Shown in pieces: positions 1 to 8,435 of a stretch of 64,000 nucleotides of DNA. Both the position numbers and the translations under genes were made by a program. The notes below the pieces were generated by a model. It saw nothing but the letters and a program-made list of their open reading frames with translations. It was not told the origin of the DNA and ran no database searches. The DNA is from Terriglobia bacterium (GTDB taxonomy: Bacteria > Acidobacteriota > Terriglobia > Terriglobales > Acidobacteriaceae), in NCBI GenBank assembly GCA_020073385.1, contig JAIQFH010000008.1:62001-126000 (forward strand), written 5' to 3'. The number at the start of each line of letters is the position of its first letter. Position 1 is the first letter of the stretch.

Positions 1-2698
1 TGCTGATGGTGCCCGCCGCCTGCCGAGCCTTTGCCGCTGCATCGGATGCCGGCGCGAGAAGAGTCTGGTCGCCCGAGTTTTGTGCCAGAGCATGAACGGC
101 CGCGTCCAGCGCCACTAGCGACTCGATGTATTTCGAGGTCGCAGATCCAAGGTATTTATCGGGAGGCGTATCGCTGTCTGTTGGCGCCGGATCCTCCAGC
201 TGTTGCACCGCTGCAAAAGGCTTCTTCAAGTCCGGCAGAGCCGGATTCACGTTATGCGAAATGAAATACAGCAACTCCATCTGCGGTGATCCGGGGTCGG
301 TAAGTTTCTGCAGCTTGGTGTCAGCATCGGGCCAATCACCCTTATAGCCTCTAAACCTCGACGTCTTCAAAACCGTATTCCACTCCTTCACAAATTCGTC
401 GTTGTACATTTGGGTCAGCTGGTGCTGGATAGAAAGTGGGTCCAGACCAAGCGCGTCGGTCGATCCCATGACACATTCGTCGGCTCCGATGTCCGAGGGA
501 TGCAACAAGGCGTTCTGCACAGCCACATATCCAGCCCGCGTAAATGCCCCGGCGACTCTATGTTCGCTCTCGATGATCTCGCCTGACCTCTGATAGCGCT
601 CATTAAAGCTTCGCGCGGCCGGATCGGGCACATTTGCTTTCAAGCGCGCGTAGAGCAGATTGGTTCCCACAAACCCTTTCAAATAACCTCGAGTGTGCGA
701 CACAAGCGTGGCAGAATTCCCTGAGACAAGCCAATTCTTCCTGACTAGTTCTGCAGCGTAAAATTCGAACTGTTTCGTCGCCAAATCCTGCCGGTCTTTA
801 TCGATCCCACGATCAGCACCCCAGTGGTTCGCCAGTACCTGGGTCAAGAATGCCGCTTTGCTTTGGTCGTAACACTTGTTAGGCGTAATCGAAGTCGTGA
901 TCAGGTAAGCCTTCAACTCGTTGTACGTCTTCACGTACAGATCATTTGATTGCGGGTCATTGAGAACAGTCGCCGGCGGACTATCGGGTAGAGTCGCCAT
1001 GTTGTCCGTGACGCGCTTCTGTGTGTCCGTAAATAGAAGCCGATTAAAGCGATCGAAGTAAACCGGCTTCGCGTCCCTATAGACTTCGTGGCCCGAATAC
1101 AGCCCCCAGCGCATGCTCCACGGAGCACCGTTCTCCTCCCAGTCTGAAAGGTCGACCAAGTCAGCGCGCAGGCGATCGAGCTTCTGCAAATCACCGATCG
1201 TGGCCGGTTGGCGCTGATCCGACGCTGTTTGCAGCGTTCTCAGTTCGGTGATCTCATCTTGCACCCGCCTCTCCAAGGCGTGATTTTGGAAGAAAGAAAC
1301 GGTGAAGCCGGTGAGAAAAATGAGAACCAGAAAAACTGCGCAGGCCAAGGCGATGCGGCGCATCAGACTAACGTGAGAACTGGAGCCGCTGGCGGCCAGA
1401 GCCACCCGGTCCTTCACCAGGATGTCGTTGAAAAAACTGGACAGGAAGACCCATTGCGGCATCCGGCGGGGACCGCCGCCTCTGAGCGAAGGTGGCGGGG
1501 CGACCTGTGAGCCCGCGCCGCGAAAGATCTGTGTCGCTCCCGAACCCAGGGAGGCTTCCGCCGGCTCCGAAACCATAACTGGCGCCGCCACAACGTCGTC
1601 TACAACAATCGGCCGCACGCCCGTGAAGTAAAAACCCCGCAGGAACGGATTCGTCCCCAGCTGCGTCGGACGGAGCAGATCCACCAGAAATTGCACCAGC
1701 AGCGTACGAAGCTTCTTCAGCTCTCGCGGAAACTCATAAATGCCCGGTAGCTTGTCGCCATCATTTTCGCGCGGAAGCAGCATGATGCGGCGCTCAGCGA
1801 GCGAGTAGAAGATTTCGTCGAATGCCTTGGTCAGCCGTTGCGTTTCCTGATCTGCATAGACGCCCGCGCTCAAAGGCCGAATGGGCAGAGTCGCACCGAG
1901 CACTTCGGCGGCCTCATCCTTGCTCATCTGGCGGACAAATTCGGTAAAGAACGAGATGCGGTCCAGCTTGGTGAACAGAACGTACACGGGAAAGCTGATT
2001 CCCAGAAGTTGCGATACCTCTTGCAACCGCGCCGACAATCTCCGCGCAGCCGAGACGCTGGCTTCGCTGGCCCCGCCCTGTAAGAAGGTTTCGCAATCGA
2101 AGCACACGATGGCCGCGCGCGGGGCTTGCGCCTTTTTGCCTACAGCGGCGGAGAAGCGTGCCGGTTGCAGCAACTTTACCAGCCGCCTCCAGCGCTCGCG
2201 CTGTCCCATCATCGAACCGGACGGGTCCACGAATATTGCCTGCCGCGTGTACCACAAGTTCGCGGCTGAAGTCGGAAGCACTTCGTTGTCTCGATATACC
2301 TGCCCCGCCAGCAATTCCGGATCGAGGGCGGAATGAATGAGTATGGTCGTTTTAGTCGCGCCCGAGTCGCCCAGCACGAAAACAATCGGAAGGTTGCTGA
2401 GATCGGTGCCGCGGCCGAGGGTCGACTGCTTCAGACGGCGAATCGCCTCGCGAACCAGCCCATCAAGATCACCGGTTGCGCTTTCTTCCGATTCTCCTTC
2501 CCCCGCGGCTTCTTTCGCCTTGTTCACCTTGCGTTGATACCAAAACGCAACTATGGCTCCAATCAGTCCGAGAAGCGCCAGGGCACCGCGCAAAATCCAT
2601 ACATCGTTGCCATGCAGGGGTAACCATCTGCCGAGGAAAAACACCAGGGTCATGTAGATCAGCAGAATTAAACCGATCACCCAGTACATCAAGGACAT
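1..2698 (-). CDS. tssM: Type VI secretion membrane protein TssM (IcmF), C-terminus outside window
   Basis: The frame stays open from an ATG at 2698 to the left edge (about 899 residues; the family is usually 1,100-1,200), so the C-terminal part is missing. Two N-terminal membrane helices (about residues 4-24 and 34-53), a Walker A motif GDSGATKT at 110-117 in the cytoplasmic NTPase-like domain, and a third helix near 445-470 followed by a long extracytoplasmic region give the IcmF layout. TssM builds the T6SS membrane complex with TssL and TssJ. It starts 9 bp after tssL, in the common tssK-tssL-tssM order, so co-transcription is likely. Confidence 0.93.
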   Translation of the reverse strand, partial: MSLMYWVIGLILLIYMTLVFFLGRWLPLHGNDVWILRGALALLGLIGAIVAFWYQRKVNKAKEAAGEGESEESATGDLDGLVREAIRRLKQSTLGRGTDLSNLPIVFVLGDSGATKTTILIHSALDPELLAGQVYRDNEVLPTSAANLWYTRQAIFVDPSGSMMGQRERWRRLVKLLQPARFSAAVGKKAQAPRAAIVCFDCETFLQGGASEASVSAARRLSARLQEVSQLLGISFPVYVLFTKLDRISFFTEFVRQMSKDEAAEVLGATLPIRPLSAGVYADQETQRLTKAFDEIFYSLAERRIMLLPRENDGDKLPGIYEFPRELKKLRTLLVQFLVDLLRPTQLGTNPFLRGFYFTGVRPIVVDDVVAAPVMVSEPAEASLGSGATQIFRGAGSQVAPPPSLRGGGPRRMPQWVFLSSFFNDILVKDRVALAASGSSSHVSLMRRIALACAVFLVLIFLTGFTVSFFQNHALERRVQDEITELRTLQTASDQRQPATIGDLQKLDRLRADLVDLSDWEENGAPWSMRWGLYSGHEVYRDAKPVYFDRFNRLLFTDTQKRVTDNMATLPDSPPATVLNDPQSNDLYVKTYNELKAYLITTSITPNKCYDQSKAAFLTQVLANHWGADRGIDKDRQDLATKQFEFYAAELVRKNWLVSGNSATLVSHTRGYLKGFVGTNLLYARLKANVPDPAARSFNERYQRSGEIIESEHRVAGAFTRAGYVAVQNALLHPSDIGADECVMGSTDALGLDPLSIQHQLTQMYNDEFVKEWNTVLKTSRFRGYKGDWPDADTKLQKLTDPGSPQMELLYFISHNVNPALPDLKKPFAAVQQLEDPAPTDSDTPPDKYLGSATSKYIESLVALDAAVHALAQNSGDQTLLAPASDAAAKARQAAGTIS

Positions 2699-2707
2699 CC
2701 CAACCCC

Positions 2708-3448
2708 CTATTTCAGCAGTCCAGCCGCCAAGGCCGAGAGTGACGACGCACCCGACATCAACACAAACTTGTAGAGAATAAAGAGAACCACAGCCACTCC
2801 GGCGGTGATCAACGCCACACGACCGAGCCACCGGCTCACACGATCCGTTTGCGACATGCGAACCGCGTCCGCTGGAATCGCGCCACGCGGCGACAAAGAT
2901 CCCAGGGGCCCGCGAATACGGCGGATCTTCTCCTGAGTCGCCGCCATCACCGACCGAAGGTCTCCCCCGGCCGCGTACCTGCCTTTGAAACCCAGCAATA
3001 GGCACAGGTAGTAGATTTCCAGCAGATCTGCGGTCTCCTGCGAGTCGCTGCGGTTCAGTGCCTTCTGCAACTCCTGAAAGAAAATCTCGCCGGCCAATTG
3101 ATGCCCGAACAGTTCCGCCTGCAAGGGTAGCCGCGGCCAGTTCACGAATACCGGGTTCCGCGAAGTCAGCACCGACTCGTCGAGGAACGCCACCACGGCA
3201 AAGATGACTTGCTTCACGTCCTCCGCGGTGCAACCACGGCTGCGCGCCTCTTGTTCGGCAACCCGCAATGCCTGTCTCATTTGCGCGCGGAAAGTCTCGG
3301 CGTCCGACACGGCTTGCCGGTTGTAGCGCAACCGAACCACGGCGGTGAAGACTTCCTGAAATCCCAGCGCGAGATTCCAACCGCGCCGGTCCAGCGCCGG
3401 ACTCGATCCTCGATAACTTCCCAGTGGTGTAACTTGTGTTGAACTCAT
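2708..3448 (-). CDS. tssL: Type VI secretion protein TssL (DotU family)
   Basis: A 246-residue protein starting MSSTQVTPLG; this ATG lies 1 bp after the tssK stop and was preferred to an upstream start inside tssK. The cytoplasmic DotU domain shows the family pattern (VVAFLDESVL, a GEIFFQEL-type segment, LLGFKGRY). A single C-terminal membrane helix (about 211-231) is followed by a short tail with no peptidoglycan-binding extension, so this is the short form. TssL bridges TssM and the baseplate. Tight spacing to tssK and tssM supports one operon. Confidence 0.93.
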   Translation of the reverse strand: MSSTQVTPLGSYRGSSPALDRRGWNLALGFQEVFTAVVRLRYNRQAVSDAETFRAQMRQALRVAEQEARSRGCTAEDVKQVIFAVVAFLDESVLTSRNPVFVNWPRLPLQAELFGHQLAGEIFFQELQKALNRSDSQETADLLEIYYLCLLLGFKGRYAAGGDLRSVMAATQEKIRRIRGPLGSLSPRGAIPADAVRMSQTDRVSRWLGRVALITAGVAVVLFILYKFVLMSGASSLSALAAGLLK

Positions 3449-3449
3449 T

Positions 3450-4802
3450 TCAACTCTCAAGCAAAACAATCAATTCCAGATCTGGGGAAGGCAGTTCCCC
3501 CGGAACGTACACGCCTACAGTGCGCGTGCGCATAATGTGCTCCCAGCAAGGACCATTCCGGGTGATCACGAAATACTGGCTGTCCACCTTCGCCGCGACT
3601 GCCGCGGGCGGAACTTGCCGGTGATCGAGTTTCAACCCCGGTAGAGCACGTTTCACCAACTCCGGCACGAACTGCGACGAACACACCTTCACCAATTGCA
3701 GAGTCTTCGCGATCAGGTCCGCTTCCCCTACGTGTGCCCGAATCCCAAGCATCCAGCGCGATGGCCCCAGACAGCGCTCGTCGCGCACATCGCCTTCGTA
3801 GAAGTAGCGCGCGGTCGCCTTCAGCGGGATCACGATCGCCTGCGACGGAACAATGATCTCGAGATGCCGCAGGATATGTTCCTCAAGAGCGCTGAAGCCC
3901 GGCCCCGGGTCCGAGTGGTCATAGACCGGCAGACTTCGCGGGTTTGAATCCAGGCTGAAAGTGCAAAGAGCTCCGGCCAGGCGGGACATCTCACGGAAGA
4001 GGTCTTCCGGGTGCCGGTGCTTTGCCAGCAGGATATGGCGCAGCGGGGTCAAGCTCGAATTGATCGCGTGCAGAAACCAGAACTGCGCCACCTGGCGAGC
4101 CGACATCCCAGTCTGAAACTTCTCTCCCGAATGCTGCTCCTGGGTTACCACCCCGCTCTTCTCTTCCAGAATCTCCACCAGCCGTTGCAGCATGGAAGCC
4201 AAGCGTTCACTGGCACTCACTCGAAGACAGGGTGGGACAAAGGTCGGATCGTAAACGAAATGGCCGGACTGGTCGCGCATCACCCGCGCGATGGGCAAGG
4301 TCAGCAGGTTCTCTTCGCGGTTGGGGACCACCGCCAGCCGTATGTTTTTGCGGCCCATCTGCACCGGCTTTGGTTCCAAGCCTGTCGTTTCATCGTGAAC
4401 CATCTCGGTTGTACTGAGATAACGCGCATTTCCAGACGGAAACGGATCCAAGTCGCAATTCTGCTGTCCTTGAACCCACCGCGGAATCCCTAGCGCCACA
4501 GTCAGGCTATCCGTGGTCGGAAGAAACTGCTCCACGATGTTGTACGGATCGGGACGGGGATCGCACTCCGGAATATCGAATGGCAGTCCATCCTGGAACA
4601 TCCCGCGCGCGTGCAGGAGGTTTACCGTGCCATTGCGCAGGGCGTCGGCATCCAGTTGGCAAGCTGCCAGGCCGTATGCGTCTCTCCACAGGCTACTGGT
4701 GGCAAAGTGGACAGACTCCTCGAAATACCGGTTCTGCGCCTGGAAATGGTGGGGCGCCAAGTACATCCCCTCCGCCCACACTACTCTTGACAGCAACTTC
4801 AT
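3450..4802 (-). CDS. tssK: Type VI secretion baseplate subunit TssK
   Basis: 450 residues, the usual TssK length. The N-terminus (VVWAEGMYLAPHHFQAQNRY) is the highly conserved TssK opening. TssK links the T6SS baseplate wedge to the TssL/TssM membrane complex. A Shine-Dalgarno-like AGGTGAG lies 6 nt before the ATG. It is the first gene of the visible tssK-tssL-tssM run; other tss genes must lie beyond the left edge or elsewhere. The divergent sigma-factor gene shares its upstream region. Confidence 0.93.
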   Translation of the reverse strand: MKLLSRVVWAEGMYLAPHHFQAQNRYFEESVHFATSSLWRDAYGLAACQLDADALRNGTVNLLHARGMFQDGLPFDIPECDPRPDPYNIVEQFLPTTDSLTVALGIPRWVQGQQNCDLDPFPSGNARYLSTTEMVHDETTGLEPKPVQMGRKNIRLAVVPNREENLLTLPIARVMRDQSGHFVYDPTFVPPCLRVSASERLASMLQRLVEILEEKSGVVTQEQHSGEKFQTGMSARQVAQFWFLHAINSSLTPLRHILLAKHRHPEDLFREMSRLAGALCTFSLDSNPRSLPVYDHSDPGPGFSALEEHILRHLEIIVPSQAIVIPLKATARYFYEGDVRDERCLGPSRWMLGIRAHVGEADLIAKTLQLVKVCSSQFVPELVKRALPGLKLDHRQVPPAAVAAKVDSQYFVITRNGPCWEHIMRTRTVGVYVPGELPSPDLELIVLLES

Positions 4803-5173
4803 GCCGGCTCACCTGATACAAGGGGGAATTTTTCGCTTTGTGCTTCACCGCCCCACAGGAATCTGTGCGTCGCGGCCAAGTTTACGTCTGGCCAGCGATG
4901 CTAGGCGGATAGCTTCTCATTGTCAAGGTTCGCCGCCACGGGCACCCGATCAAGAAACACAAAGCCCCTCAAGTCCAACTGAATCAGGAGAAAGACAGGG
5001 CGGAACGGGCGCGTGACATCGTAACGAAGCTCTTCGCGGAACGTATCCAAATCCGATTTCCTGGCCCGCATGGGACGCTTCGGTTGGAAGCACCCGTTCC
5101 CCGTGGTAGCCTAAAAGCGAACGAGGCCAACCCGGTTGCAACCGGTGCCTCTGATGGGTTTCCCAGCTTCTTC
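4803..5173. other. Divergent intergenic region between tssK and the sigma factor gene
   Basis: About 370 bp. It should hold the promoters of the minus-strand T6SS genes and the plus-strand sigma-factor cassette. I see no convincing -35/-10 pair, RNA gene or repeat. A plus-strand in-frame start at 5084 would lengthen the sigma factor by 30 residues into part of this region. Confidence 0.5.
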
Positions 5174-5950
5174 ATGACGTTCGAACCCAAGCCGCCGCGG
5201 CCACCCCTATCTATCTCATCTCAAGGGACTTCGTCCGACCCCGAGGACGATGGCGGGGCGCAACTTTCCAGCCCTGATGGGGTTCAAACAGGTGTGAGCA
5301 CAGCCGCACTTGATCGGGCCATGTTGTTGGCTGCCACGCCGCAGGTGCCGAGCGTTTTTGCCGCCGGCCCAGGAGCGGATTCGCAGTCCGACGCCGGCAT
5401 CATGCTCCGGGTCAAAGCCGGTGATCAGTCGGCTTTCGAGTACCTGGTGCAGAAGTATCGCCGTCCGATGGTGAGCTTCATGTACCGAATGGCCCGGAAC
5501 TCGGCTGCGGCCGAGGACTTGGCTCAGGAAGTTTTTCTGCGAGTGTATCGCTCGCGAGAGACTTACGAAGCAAGTGCGAAATTTACCACCTGGCTGTATC
5601 GTATTGCGACGAACCTCGCAGTCAATCATGCGCGCGATACGCGCCACGAGCGCCCCGAGGTTCAGGTCAGCCTGGACGAACCGGACGACGATACCGGCAC
5701 CACGCTGGAACTGCCGGACGCGTCACTGAATGCCGAGCAGCAGATGGTGCGCCGGGAACGCATGCTGGCGATCCGGCGGAAAGTCGAGGCGCTACCGGAG
5801 CAGCAGCGCCTTGCGGTCATCATGCATAAGTACCAGCAGATGGATTACAGGCAGATTGCCGATGTGTTGAAGAAGAGTGAGTCGGCTACAAAGTCGTTGC
5901 TCTTCCGGGCGTATGAGACTTTGCGGGACCAGTTAAAAGAATTTATTTAG
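5174..5950 (+). CDS. ECF-type RNA polymerase sigma factor
   Basis: 258 residues from the ATG at 5174 (an in-frame ATG at 5084 is possible). Region 2 spans about residues 77-145 and includes the core-binding AAEDLAQEVFLRVYR pattern and the FTTWLYRIATNLA segment. Region 4 spans about 200-258 with LPEQQRLAVIMHKYQQMDY and an HTH. The Pro-rich N-terminal 75 residues are not part of the fold. The next gene encodes a zinc-finger anti-sigma factor, as expected for extracytoplasmic-function regulation. The regulon cannot be inferred from the window. Confidence 0.92.
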   Translation: MTFEPKPPRPPLSISSQGTSSDPEDDGGAQLSSPDGVQTGVSTAALDRAMLLAATPQVPSVFAAGPGADSQSDAGIMLRVKAGDQSAFEYLVQKYRRPMVSFMYRMARNSAAAEDLAQEVFLRVYRSRETYEASAKFTTWLYRIATNLAVNHARDTRHERPEVQVSLDEPDDDTGTTLELPDASLNAEQQMVRRERMLAIRRKVEALPEQQRLAVIMHKYQQMDYRQIADVLKKSESATKSLLFRAYETLRDQLKEFI

Positions 5951-6005
5951 CAAGATTTGATTTGTGCGAAGAGACATTGGCGAAGAGCGTGAAGGGGAAG
6001 CAGTC

Positions 6006-6497
6006 ATGAAATGCGAGGAGATTCGCGAAAGGGTACTCGATGTGGCCGCTGGCCTCCGCGAGCCCACCAAGGAAGAAAGCAATCATCTGGCAAGTTGCGC
6101 CGCCTGTGCGGAGCAGTTGAAGGCGATTCGATCGACCATGTCGCTGCTCGATGAGTGGCAGGTTCCCGAGCCATCGCCATATTTCGATGTGCGACTTCAA
6201 GCCCGCTTGCGGGAAGAAATGGCCAAGCCGCAAGCGGGATGGTTGCACTGGTTCCGTCGCCCCGTGCTGGCCGCCGCGCTTACAGTAGTCATGGGAGTTG
6301 GCATTGGGCTGTTCTTTATGCACGGCAACGGACGAGTCCAGCCGCCAGTATCGAATGCCGATATTGGGCCGGGAAGCGCTGTGAGCGATTTACAGACTCT
6401 GGAAAAGAATGACGAGATGTACGCCGATTTTGAACTGCTGGATGATTTGGACCTGCAGCAGAATGTCGTAGACAATTCTCAAAACGCAGATAACTAG
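6006..6497 (+). CDS. Membrane-anchored zinc-finger anti-sigma factor
   Basis: 163 residues starting MKCEEIRERV, chosen because AAGGGGAAG precedes this ATG at good distance; upstream starts would add 14 residues. The N-terminal domain carries the zf-HC2 pattern H27-xxx-C31-xx-C34. One membrane helix lies at about 87-105, with an extracytoplasmic acidic tail. Position 55 bp after the sigma factor gene makes it the probable partner that sequesters that sigma factor at the membrane. Confidence 0.88.
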   Translation: MKCEEIRERVLDVAAGLREPTKEESNHLASCAACAEQLKAIRSTMSLLDEWQVPEPSPYFDVRLQARLREEMAKPQAGWLHWFRRPVLAAALTVVMGVGIGLFFMHGNGRVQPPVSNADIGPGSAVSDLQTLEKNDEMYADFELLDDLDLQQNVVDNSQNADN

Positions 6498-6529
6498 AAA
6501 TACTACCAACCGCGAATCGGCGAAGTGTC

Positions 6530-7174
6530 ATGAACCGGAGAGCGCACATCACGGGTCACTTGGCGGTCAGCGTCTTCTTGGTGGCGACGATGCTTCCTAT
6601 GCTCTGCCCGGCGCAAAAGGCGGCGCCACCCCGGCCGGCTCCGACACCTCAGCAACATATGTCGCGCCCGCAGATGCCCCAGGCACCGCGTCCACAGACA
6701 GCGCCTTCTCCTCCGCTGCGAGGCCATGCCGGCGACTGGTTGCGACGCTACAAAGACTTGCCTCCAGACGAACAGGAGCGGGCATTGCAGAACGACCCGG
6801 CCTTCCAGAAACTTCCTCCGGCGCGGCAGCAGTTGCTGCGGCGGCGGCTCGAGCGCTTCTCGAGTCTTCCTCCCCAGCAGCAGCTTCGCATGCTGAACCG
6901 CATGGAGACGTGGGAACACTTGACGCGTGAGCAGAAGCAGGAGGCACGCCAGGTCTTCGGCCAGATGCAGCAGCTTCCGCCGGATCGCCGGCGCTTGGTA
7001 CACAAGGCCATCGACGATTTGCGCCAGATGCCCCCTGATCAGCGCGAACAGATCATCAATTCCGACCGCTTCAAAGGGATGTTCTCTGATCACGAACGCG
7101 ACGTGATGCGAGATGCCACCCGGCTTCCGCTCGCCCCCGCCGACAGCGGGGATCAACCGGCGACGCAGGACTAG
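6530..7174 (+). CDS. Exported DUF3106 family protein
   Basis: 214 residues with a signal peptide (hydrophobic HLAVSVFLVATMLPML ending near CPAQ) and a Pro/Gln-rich linker. Helical DUF3106 repeats follow, with recurring LPP.RQQLLRR, LTREQKQEAR and MPPDQREQI patterns. The family has no known biochemical role. It is the third gene of the sigma/anti-sigma cassette (33 bp after the anti-sigma gene), so it may be a target or sensor component; that is inference from position only. Confidence 0.82.
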   Translation: MNRRAHITGHLAVSVFLVATMLPMLCPAQKAAPPRPAPTPQQHMSRPQMPQAPRPQTAPSPPLRGHAGDWLRRYKDLPPDEQERALQNDPAFQKLPPARQQLLRRRLERFSSLPPQQQLRMLNRMETWEHLTREQKQEARQVFGQMQQLPPDRRRLVHKAIDDLRQMPPDQREQIINSDRFKGMFSDHERDVMRDATRLPLAPADSGDQPATQD

Positions 7175-7179
7175 AAATC

Positions 7180-7364
7180 GGCGTCGGGCGTCAGGCGTCG
7201 GCCCCGGCCCTCAGTAAAGACAATCCTGATTCTTCTTGGCACCGTTGCCGACCGCGCACTCAGGAGTGTTGCGCGCGCACCGACTCCCGAAACTAGAGGG
7301 AAGGGCGCCGAGGCCCGAGGTCTGAGGTCTGAAGCCCGAGGTCCGACGCCTGACGCCCGACGCC
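7180..7364. repeat. Pair of 22-bp perfect inverted repeats in an intergenic palindrome
   Basis: The unit at 7180-7201 (starts GGCGTCGGGCGTCAGGCG) is the exact reverse complement of 7343-7364. Between them the GC-rich spacer carries further near-repeats of GGTCTGAGG and GCCCGAGGTC. It lies between two convergent genes, so it could also stop transcription, although no T-run follows. A related hairpin separates atpD from atpC at about 50568-50613. Confidence 0.75.
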
Positions 7365-7369
7365 CCGCG

Positions 7370-8296
7370 TTACGACCGCAGCATATTCCGCGCAATAAAG
7401 AACACGTTCGCCGGTCGCTCCCCCAGCCGCCGCATGAAGTACGGATACCATTCCGTCCCGAACGGCACGTAAACCCGCATTCGCCAGCCGTCGCGCACCA
7501 GGCTCTGTTGCAGATCGCGGCGGATCCCGTGCAGCATTTGGAATTCAAACGCATCGCGCGAGACCTTCTCGCGGGTCGCGAACGCCTGCGCCTCACGAAT
7601 GATGCTCTCATCGTGCGTGGCCATTCCGTGATAGATCCCGCTCTTCATCAGGATCTTCATCAGCTTGATGTAGTTCGCATCCACATCCTCTTTGCTTTCG
7701 AATGCGATGCTGGCCGGTTCTTTATAAGCCCCCTTGCACAAGCGAATCCGAATCCCTTCCGAGAGTAGTTTCTCCACATCGCTCTCCGAGCGCTTCAGGT
7801 AAGCCTGAATCACGGTGCCCACGCTGTTCGCGTGCCCCGGCCTGCCGTGCAACTCGTGCACAAAGTCGAGCGTGCGCTGCGTGTAGGGAGAGCCCTCCAT
7901 GTCGACGCGCACGAATCCGGGCGGATTCATCGAGGCGGCCTTCGCCACCAGTCCGCTCACCAACTCCCGAGCCAGCCCTTCGTCTACGTCCAGCCCCATG
8001 TGGGTCAGTTTCAAGCTGATGTTGGCATTGAGCCCGTTGGCGGCAATGGCATCAAGAATCTGCTGATAAAGCTGCGCGCTGTGCCGCGCTTCCTCGGGAT
8101 TCGTAACGTTCTCGCCAAGATTGTCGATGCTTACGCTCATGCCGCTGCGATTCACGGCCTGCGTGACCCGAACCGCGTCGGCGATTTCGGTTCCAGCCAC
8201 AAAGCGGCCGGAGACCCGTTGTCCGATCGCCGAGCGCTCGGCGAAATTGCGCAAAGAACGATTCTCAGAAAGATGGACGAAGAAGGCCCTCAACAT
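7370..8296 (-). CDS. Proline dehydrogenase (PRODH, FAD-dependent)
   Basis: 308 residues from the ATG at 8296, which has AGGAACTCC upstream; the frame is open a further 46 codons but that part is unlike the family. A TIM-barrel flavoenzyme oxidising proline to pyrroline-5-carboxylate. The signature FGTEWYPYFMRRLGERPAN is near the C-terminus, and GIRIRLCKGAYKEP matches the conserved flavin-binding strand. It is the short stand-alone form, without the aldehyde dehydrogenase domain of PutA. No P5C dehydrogenase gene is adjacent. Confidence 0.93.
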   Translation of the reverse strand: MLRAFFVHLSENRSLRNFAERSAIGQRVSGRFVAGTEIADAVRVTQAVNRSGMSVSIDNLGENVTNPEEARHSAQLYQQILDAIAANGLNANISLKLTHMGLDVDEGLARELVSGLVAKAASMNPPGFVRVDMEGSPYTQRTLDFVHELHGRPGHANSVGTVIQAYLKRSESDVEKLLSEGIRIRLCKGAYKEPASIAFESKEDVDANYIKLMKILMKSGIYHGMATHDESIIREAQAFATREKVSRDAFEFQMLHGIRRDLQQSLVRDGWRMRVYVPFGTEWYPYFMRRLGERPANVFFIARNMLRS

Positions 8297-8435
8297 GGAG
8301 TTCCTGCCACCTCGAAATGAATTGGGTTGTGCAACAGAGGAAAGATAGTGTTGGTCGGAATTAGGAAGACCACAGAATTTTGTATCACAACCGTGACTCA
8401 CGGTGTGTGATCCGGTCATGCTACGGCGCGCCACC

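Noticed and set aside
2469-3380. 303-codon minus-strand frame overlapping tssL and tssM
   Set aside because: Out of frame with both T6SS genes, which carry clear family motifs.
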